23,000 bases of DNA from Bugula neritina (lineage: Eukaryota; Bryozoa; Gymnolaemata; Cheilostomatida; Bugulidae): NCBI GenBank assembly GCA_964035545.1, contig OZ037770.1, positions 15,972,642 through 15,995,641 on the forward strand, given 5' to 3'. The notes below the pieces were generated by a model, which did no database searches, had not been told where the DNA came from, and was given only the letters and a program-made list of their open reading frames with translations. Shown here one piece after another: positions 16,751 to 23,000 of this stretch. Each line of letters starts with the position of its first letter. Position 1 is the stretch's first letter. Both the position numbers and the translations under genes were made by a program.

Positions 16751-19700
16751 TTACACATGACAAGCTCGTGTTGTGAAATGCACAAAGTCGGCTCCCAAAT
16801 CCACCGTCCAATCAACTCGGTTGTAATAGTCGATGTCGTTGTTGAGTTGGCAGACAGACGTTGACCTCTGGTAATTTGCTGACCGACAGTTGGAGTTGGC
16901 AGCACATGCCTTTATGCAGTTAGTTGCAGACTTCGTAGTCAAACTGAGAATTCGATGACTGCTGCCTAAGTCAGCGCCCTCTATCTGACAGAAGATGGCT
17001 TCCTGTTTGATCAGCTGGTCGGCCATCTTTTCTTCAGTCGGTACGAACGTCAGTGGGTCATCTACAAGCACCAGTTTACTACTCAGTACTACTACTGCTA
17101 CTACTACCACTTCTACCACTACTACTACACAGTACTACTACTACACAGCACTACTACAATGAATTATTAGCGAACCATCACAGGCAAACTCCTTAGTTGC
17201 CATGATAGCACTTCCTTCCTGGCTCAGCGTATCCCAGGAGAGAACATTGCCTCCATCTTTACAACCCATGGCCTTGACCTGCTCTTCAGACAGCTCAAAG
17301 TCCCACATGTTGAATGCCGCGATCTTAGCCGTGATTATTTGTTGAATAGAGAGTGAATCCACTGGAGGAAAATCAACAGAAATTATAACTGCAGTTACTA
17401 TAGCAACAGACAATAGCACAGTTACTATAGCAACTGTTACTATAGCAGCAGGTAGCAGTACAGTTACTATACCAACAGGTAGCAGTACAGTTACTATAGC
17501 AGCAGGTAGCAGTGCAGTTACTATAGCAACAGGTAGCAGTACAGTTACTATAGCAACAGGTAGCAGTACAGTTACTATAGCAACAGGTAGCAGTACAGTT
17601 ACTATAGCAACAGGTAGCAGTACAGTTACTATAGCAACAGGTAGCAGTACAGTTACTATAGCAACAGACAGTAGTACAGTTACTATAGCAACAGGTAGCA
17701 GTACAGTTACTATAGCAACAGACAGTAGTACAGTTACTATAGCAACAGGTAGCAGTACAGTTACTATAGCAACAGGTAGCAGTACAGTTACTATAGCAGC
17801 AGACAATAGTACAGTTACTATAGCAACAGACAATAGTACAGTTACTATAGCAGCAGGTAGCAGTACAGTTACTATAGCAACAGGTAGCAGTACAGTTACT
17901 ATAGCAACAGACAGTAGTACAGTTACTATAGCAGCAGGTAGCAGTACAGTTACTATAGCAACAGACAGTAGTACAGTTACTATAGCAGCAGGTAGCAGTA
18001 CAGTTACTATAGCAACAGGTAGCAGTACAGTTACTATAGCAGCAGACAATAGTACAGTTACTATAGCAACAGACAATAGTACAGTTACTATAGCAGCAGG
18101 TAGCAGTACAGTTACTATAGCAACAGGTAGCAGTACAGTTACTATAGCAACAGACAGTAGTACAGTTACTATAGCAGCAGGTAGCAGTACAGTTACTATA
18201 GCAACAGACAGTAGTACAGTTACTATAGCAGCAGGTAGCAGTACAGTTACTATAGCAACAGACAGTATTATGGTTACTATAGCAACAGACAGTATTATGG
18301 TTACTATAGCAACAGACAGTATTACGGTTACTATAGCAACAGGTAGTAGTACAGTTACTATAACAACAGGTAGCAGTACATCAAGTGACTTACACACAGC
18401 GTCTTGCTCCTGAAGCAAGACTAAGGAACCACCAGAATTAATAGACTGAGAGCCAGCATCAACTGAGCCGAAGAGCTCCATCACCCCCTCCGTATTCATA
18501 TCAGCATACCACTGCAAAGATTTAATAGTTTAGACAAACACGGAGCTCTGACTCACCATTCTATCTAGTATTGGCTAAATGCTGTTTGTGAAAAGAGAAA
18601 GTTTATTCAAAATCAAAATATATTCAATTCACTTTCAAGTTTTAACCTGATCTGCAGTAAACAAATAATGTGTAAATAAAGTTGTAGTGAAAGGAATTGG
18701 AATATGGGAGTCACGCTCACCTGAAGTCTTCCATTCACTTTCCAGGTAAGGCAGTGCTTGTGCCAGCCCAGGAAGAGGAGATCTAAGTCAGACGTCAGGT
18801 TAGTGAGAGGAGGTAACTCCTGGTCTTGTATATGCAGAGTGAGTCCATCCCATCGCAGCTTCATCTCATTGTCATTAGCTATAGGTATTGTTATATACAT
18901 GTGATACACCGTATAGTAATATTATATACATGTGATACACCGTATAGTAATATTATATACATGTGATACACCGTATAGTAATATTATATAGTATATAGTA
19001 TACAGTGTATAGTAATATTATATAGTATACAGTGTATAGTAATATTATATAGTATATAGTATACACTGTACAGTAGTATTATATAGTATATAGTATACAC
19101 TGTATAGTAATATTATATAGTATATAGTATACACTGTACAGTAGTATTATATAGTATATAGTATACACTGTACAGTAATATTATATAGTATATAGTATAC
19201 AGTGTATAGTAATATTATATAGTATATAGTATACAGTGTACAGTAGTATTATATAGTATATAGTATACACTGTACAGTAGTGTTATATAGTATATAGTAT
19301 ACACTGTATAGTAGTGTCATATAGTATATAGTATACACTGTACAGTAGTGTTATATAGTATATAGTATACACTGTATAGTAGTGTCATATAGTGACAGAC
19401 TGACCTGCAGTGGCCAGACTAAACAGATACCCCTCAGCTCGGTTGTCGTCTGCTTCTGTATAAAGTCGGAAGCAGACGGAGAATGCCGAGAGATCAGGAA
19501 GTCCTGTTGCGTACAGGTATGACTCATTGGTCGCAGTCTGCTCAAACACGGCCAGCTCTGCTGCAGCTGAAATATAACAGAGTATGCTAATACGATATAA
19601 CAGAGTATACTAATACGATATAACAGAGTATACTAATATGATATAACAGAGTATGCTAATATGATATAACAGAGTATGCTAATATGATATAACAGAGTAT

Positions 19701-20693
19701 GCTAATACGATATAACAGAGTATACTAATATGATATAACAGAGTATGCTAATATGATATAACAGAGTATACTAATATGATATAACAGAGTATACTAATAT
19801 GATATAACAGAGTATACTAATATGATATAACAGAGTATACTAGTATGATATAACAGAGTATACTAATATGATATAACAGAGTATACTAATATGATATAAC
19901 AGAGTATACTAATATGATATAACAGAGTATACTAGTATGATATAACAGAGTATAATAATATGATATAACAGAGTATGCTAATATGATATAACAGAGTATA
20001 CTAATATGATATAACAGAGTATACTAGTATGATATAACAGAGTATAATAATATGATATAACAGAGTATGCTAATATGATATAACAGAGTATACTAATATG
20101 ATATAACAGAGTATAATAATATGATATAACAGAGTATACTAATATGATATAACAGAGTATACTAATATGATATAACAGAGTATACTAATATGATATAACA
20201 GAGTATACTAATATGATATAACAGAGTATAATAATATGATATAACAGAGTATGCTAATATGATATAACAGAGTATACTAATATGATATAACAGAGTATAC
20301 TAATATGATATAACAGAGTATACTAATATGATATAACAGAGTATACTAATATGATATAACAGAGTATACTAATATGATATAACAGAGTATAATAATATGA
20401 TATAACAGAGTATACTAATATGATATAACAGAGTATACTAATATGATATAACAGAGTATACTAATATGATATAACAGAGTATACTAATATGATATAACAG
20501 AGTATACTAATATGATATAACAGAGTATGCTAATATGATATAACAGAGTATAATAATATGATATAACAGAGTATACTAATATGATATAACAGAGTATGCT
20601 ATGATATACACTGATAAAGATGGGGTAAGACTTACATGTAAAGTAGATAAAGCATGAAATTGCTAATAAAATAGTTACAGTAAATCTCTCCAT
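16751..20693 (-). CDS. Secreted pentraxin-like (LamG/concanavalin fold) plus PAN/apple domain protein
   Basis: Six minus-strand exons join in phase: 20693-20636, 19566-19405, 18878-18721, 18511-18394, 17361-17176 and 17061-16751 (TAA), giving 330 residues with intron phases 1,1,0,1,1. Residues 1-20 (MERFTVTILLAISCFIYFT) are a signal peptide. Residues 21 to about 222 are a pentraxin-like LamG domain: AFSVCFRL (C51), WHKHCLTW (C116, the expected disulfide partner), GGSLVLLQEQD (153-163, pentraxin calcium-loop region), FNMWDFELSEEQV and GGNVLSWDTL. The signature H-x-C-x-[ST]-W has K114 in place of H. Residues 250-328 are a PAN/apple domain (C276, C280, C286, C298, with CRSANY and CQL). The last intron (17175-17062) uses a weak donor GTTCGC and is the least certain join. 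I infer an extracellular lectin-like or matrix-binding role. Confidence 0.82.
17086..17160. repeat. ACT/CTA triplet-rich tract in intron 5
   Basis: Runs of CTACTACTA interrupted by ACAGCA and ACAGTA. They fill most of the short last intron of the LamG-PAN gene and act as its minus-strand GTAGTAG-rich tract before the acceptor TGCTTGTAG. Confidence 0.85.
17390..18385. repeat. 27-bp array with 243-bp higher-order period, in intron 4 of the LamG-PAN gene
   Basis: About 37 copies of a 27-bp unit (GTAGCAGTACAGTTACTATA then GCAACAG). GCAGCAG, GACAGTAG and GACAATAG variants recur in the same order 243 bp (nine units) apart, for example at 17796 and 18039. The intron (18393-17362) is 1032 bp long and has no stop in the frame of its flanking exons. 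Confidence 0.95.
18896..19392. repeat. Compound ~31/34-bp AT-rich array in intron 2 of the LamG-PAN gene
   Basis: Three copies of a 31-bp unit (GTGATACACCGTATAGTAAT...) pass into a longer series of units of about 34 bp based on TATATAGTATATAGTATACA with CTGTACAGTA/GTGTATAGTA variants. It fills intron 19404-18879. Confidence 0.92.
19571..20602. repeat. 23-bp array filling intron 1 of the LamG-PAN gene
   Basis: About 45 copies of a 23-bp unit, GTATACTAATATGATATAAC plus AGA, with GTATGC, TAGTATG and GTATAAT variants. It spans almost the whole intron 20635-19567 and reaches within a few bases of the minus-strand acceptor TTATATTTCAG. Confidence 0.96.
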
Positions 20694-21007
20694 TTTACTC
20701 AAGTGTAGACGGCTGAAGGAAGGCTTGCCAGCTGTGAAGTTCACCTGTAGAATGATGACCCCAGTCAGTCAATACTGGGAGAATGAGGAATATCCAATAT
20801 TCAATAACCAATGATTAGGGGGGAAGGTAGTTTATTATCTACATTGTCTTGCAATGCATTGTTTCCATCACGGTGTGTTTATTCTAAACAAAGATAATTT
20901 GTTGATGAACATTCTAAGAAAAAGAATCGATGATTGGTGATTTTGTTATTGTTACAGATATTGAAACACTTGTCAAGGTTTAGTCAGGTGACATAACTGA
21001 ATATATA
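20694..21007. other. Spacer upstream of the LamG-PAN gene
   Basis: Unique sequence that should hold the 5' UTR and promoter of the minus-strand LamG-PAN gene. A minus-strand AATAAA occurs near 20878-20883 and could belong to the PPSY/LPTY gene, about 750 bp beyond its stop. No other gene is seen. Confidence 0.45.
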
Positions 21008-21265
21008 TATACAGCATACACAACAGTGTACTATGTATATATACAGTATACACTACAGCACACTATGTATATATACAGTATACACTACAGTGTACTATGT
21101 ATATATACACAGTATACACTACAGCACACTATGTATATATACAGTATACACTACAGTGTACTATGTATATATACACAGTATACACAACAGTGTAGTATGT
21201 GTATATATACAGTACGCACTACAGTATAGTATGTGTATTATACACAGTACGCACTACAGTGTACT
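21008..21265. repeat. ~30/32-bp array
   Basis: About eight copies of a unit containing ATGTATATATACAGTATACA followed by CTACAGTGTACT or CTACAGCACACT. The two forms alternate. Long open frames on the plus strand are artefacts. Confidence 0.92.
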
Positions 21266-21429
21266 GTGTATAGATGTAGATCATATTATATACTGTACTA
21301 TCAACAAATCCGAGAGTAGATATTTCTGTATTATAAAATATATTTATAATAAAGTCACAATATAAAAACCAGGCTTACAGAAACTAATAAATGTACTTTA
21401 CAGCAAAAAAAGGCTGTACAATATGAGAT
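21266..21429. other. AT-rich spacer, no gene seen
   Basis: Unique AT-rich sequence between two arrays. Probably the 3' UTR or flank of the minus-strand PPSY/LPTY gene. Confidence 0.4.
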
Positions 21430-21640
21430 ATAGTTGTGGTTCTACTCCGTGTAGCTGTGGTTCTACTCTGTGTAGCTGTGGTTCTACTCCGCGTAGCTGT
21501 GGTTCTACTCCGCGTAGCTGTGGTTCTACTCTGTGTAGCAGAAGTTCTACTCCGTGTAGCTGTGGTTCTACTCCGCGTAGCTGTGGTTCTACTCCGTGTA
21601 GCTGTGGTTCTACTCCGTGTAGCTGAGGTTCTACTCCGTA
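21430..21640. repeat. 21-bp array overlapping the stop codon of the PPSY/LPTY gene
   Basis: Ten copies of a 21-bp unit (GTAGCTGTGGTTCTACTCCG plus C or T). Read on the minus strand the unit contains ACGGAGTAG, identical to the last codons and stop (ACG GAG TAG) of the adjacent gene. Because 21 is a multiple of three, the TAG recurs in frame in every copy. Confidence 0.95.
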
Positions 21641-22411
21641 GACTGAGTAACATGCTGCTGAGTAGATAGGAAGTCATTGTAGGTAGGTAAGGGGGACACG
21701 GCGTGCATATTCCGTGTTTGAGTCACTTTCTACCGACAAACAGTAGAAATACAGAATAGAAACTCATACTAGGTGAAGATCAATATGCATTGTGCTACAA
21801 TACACATCATATTAGCATATATTGTGCTATGGTATCCATGGTATTGTAATGATGTCAAGATACACACTTTCTTCTGAGTGCTGACTCTATCATAAGAAGG
21901 TGGAGGTCCAGAGTCAACAGCTGCCTCCCTGAAACAGATTATACTATACTATAGCACACTGTACTATAGCACACTGTACAATAGCATACTATACTATAGC
22001 ACACTGTACTATAGCACACTGTACAATAGCACACTATACTATAGCACACTATGCTATAGCACACTATACTATAGTACAGTGTGCTATAGTACAGTGTGCT
22101 ATAGTACAGTGTGCTATAACACACCATACTATAGCACACTATACTATAGCACACTGTACTATACTAACTGAATATATGTTAATATACTAAAGTTTTGGTT
22201 ACGTAGAATTTGACAATTGTAGCCTGAGATTGATAAATATTTCACCAAGACTCACTGCGGGGCGTTTCCTCCGAGCCCTGAACGAAGAGCTGCAGAGGAG
22301 CAGAGGAAAGGAGTGCTAACTGCAGTGGAGTAGAGAGGAAACACAGGACCCAGTCCAGACCTGCCAGTGGAGTTGTCCACCCAAGAGTTGTCCAGTGTAA
22401 CCCCAGAGGAT
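21631..22411 (-). CDS. C-terminal tail of a protein with PPSY and LPTY motifs (partial)
   Basis: Three minus-strand exons join in phase: 22411-22256 (phase 2 to 2, ends CCGCA|GTGAGT), 21928-21868 (after CTGTTTCAG, ends AAA|GTGTGT) and 21729-21631 (after GTCGGTAG, stop TAG). They encode about 105 residues. The first is Ser/Gly-rich (RSSGVTLDNSWVDNSTGRSG). The second holds SGPPPSYDRVSTQKK, and the third holds MHAVSPLPTYNDF and ends HVTQSTE. PPSY and LPTY are typical ligands of WW domains in NEDD4-family ubiquitin ligases, as found in the cytosolic tails of Ndfip, arrestin-domain and other trafficking adaptors. Which family this belongs to cannot be said from the tail. Upstream exons lie beyond the right edge, past the array at 22436-23000. 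The exon join is by phase and motif, not by similarity. Confidence 0.5.
21945..22165. repeat. ~15-bp array in an intron of the PPSY/LPTY gene
   Basis: About fifteen copies of CTATAGCACACTGTA and CTATAGTACAGTGTG. The two versions are near-inverse complements, so the middle of the array (about 22070-22115) is in opposite orientation to its flanks. Confidence 0.9.
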
Positions 22412-22435
22412 CTGTGTTGGGTAATGTGAAACTCT

Positions 22436-23000
22436 GTAATATATATGTGATATACTGTAATATATACGATATAATGTAATGTATATGATATACCGTAATA
22501 TATGTACGATATAATATAATATATACGATATAATGTAATATATACGATATAATATAATATATACAATATAATGTAATATATACGATATAATGTAATATAT
22601 ACGATATAATATATTATATACGATATACTGTAATATATACGATATAACGTAATATATACGATATAATATAATATATACGATATAATATAATATATACGAT
22701 ATAATGTAATATATACGATATAATATAATATATACGATATAATGTAATATATACGATATAATATAATATATACAATATAATGTAATATATACGATATAAT
22801 GTAATATATACGATATAATATATTATATACGATATACTGTAATATATACGATATAACGTAATATATACGATATAATATAATATATAGGATATAATGCAAT
22901 ATATACGATATAATATAATATATACGATATACTGTAATATATACGATATAATGTAATATATACGATATAATATAATATATACGATATAATGTAATATATA
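22436..23000. repeat. 19/38-bp AT-rich array
   Basis: About thirty copies of CGATATAATGTAATATATA, with ATAATATA, ACTG and ACGT variants, running off the right edge. A block around 22590-22675 recurs around 22780-22865, which shows a larger duplication. It lies in the intron upstream of the first visible exon of the PPSY/LPTY gene. Confidence 0.94.

Noticed and set aside
17141-18517. A single 458-codon intronless gene
   Set aside because: The middle is a 27-bp array intron. Pentraxin-domain continuity across 18394/17361 is clear when it is spliced. Retention is kept only as a hypothesis in the findings.
21384-21677. Minus-strand frame with TTATRSR-type heptapeptides as the C-terminus of the PPSY/LPTY gene
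   Set aside because: It is in a different frame from LPTY. Reaching it needs a stop to be skipped upstream, so the array is more likely 3' UTR.
22252-22899. 215-codon minus-strand frame rich in Ile/Tyr
   Set aside because: Most of it is the 19-bp AT-rich array. Only the last ~52 codons (22411-22256) look like a real exon, bounded by splice signals.

Overview
The window is nuclear DNA from an invertebrate animal. The genes are split by GT-AG introns, many of them phase 1. The encoded proteins are animal extracellular-matrix and membrane families: collagen Gly-X-Y repeats, a C-type lectin domain, a spongin/short-chain-collagen C-terminal domain, a pentraxin-like LamG domain with a PAN/apple domain, a CD225/dispanin pair of membrane segments and a profilin-like fold. 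The spongin-type domain fits a sponge, but it also occurs in cnidarians, molluscs and other invertebrates, so the phylum is left open. No prokaryotic features, tRNA or rRNA were seen.

Layout from left to right: (1) the 5' part of an unrecognised minus-strand gene (105-358). (2) A nine-exon plus-strand gene (1243-6981) for a 625-residue type II membrane collagen with a lectin domain and a spongin-type C-terminus; it is fully reconstructable with consistent phases. (3) Weakly supported plus-strand exons at 8829-9685. (4) A minus-strand profilin-like gene (10555-11266, 144 aa). (5) A possible isolated exon near 12356. (6) A minus-strand CD225/dispanin-like gene (13992-15967, 397 aa). (7) A minus-strand secreted pentraxin/LamG plus PAN protein (16751-20693, 330 aa). 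(8) The 3' end of a minus-strand gene whose tail carries PPSY and LPTY motifs (21631-22411).

By hand tally, about half of the window is tandem repeat: some thirty unrelated arrays with units of about 11 to 54 bp. They fill introns, UTRs and spacers and even part of one coding exon. Several long reading frames here are artefacts of these arrays, because units whose length is not a multiple of three can be stop-free in all frames.

The most unusual signal is where some arrays start. In at least three genes the array unit contains the gene's own 5' splice site (GTAAGT or GTAGGT), and in two of these also the last ~20 bases of the exon, so the donor site is copied several times in a row. In another gene the array unit contains the stop codon. 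A 1032-bp array intron is a multiple of three and stop-free, so its retention would add 344 residues, mostly nonapeptide repeats. No known shared pathway links the genes; two encode predicted cell-surface or secreted recognition/matrix proteins.
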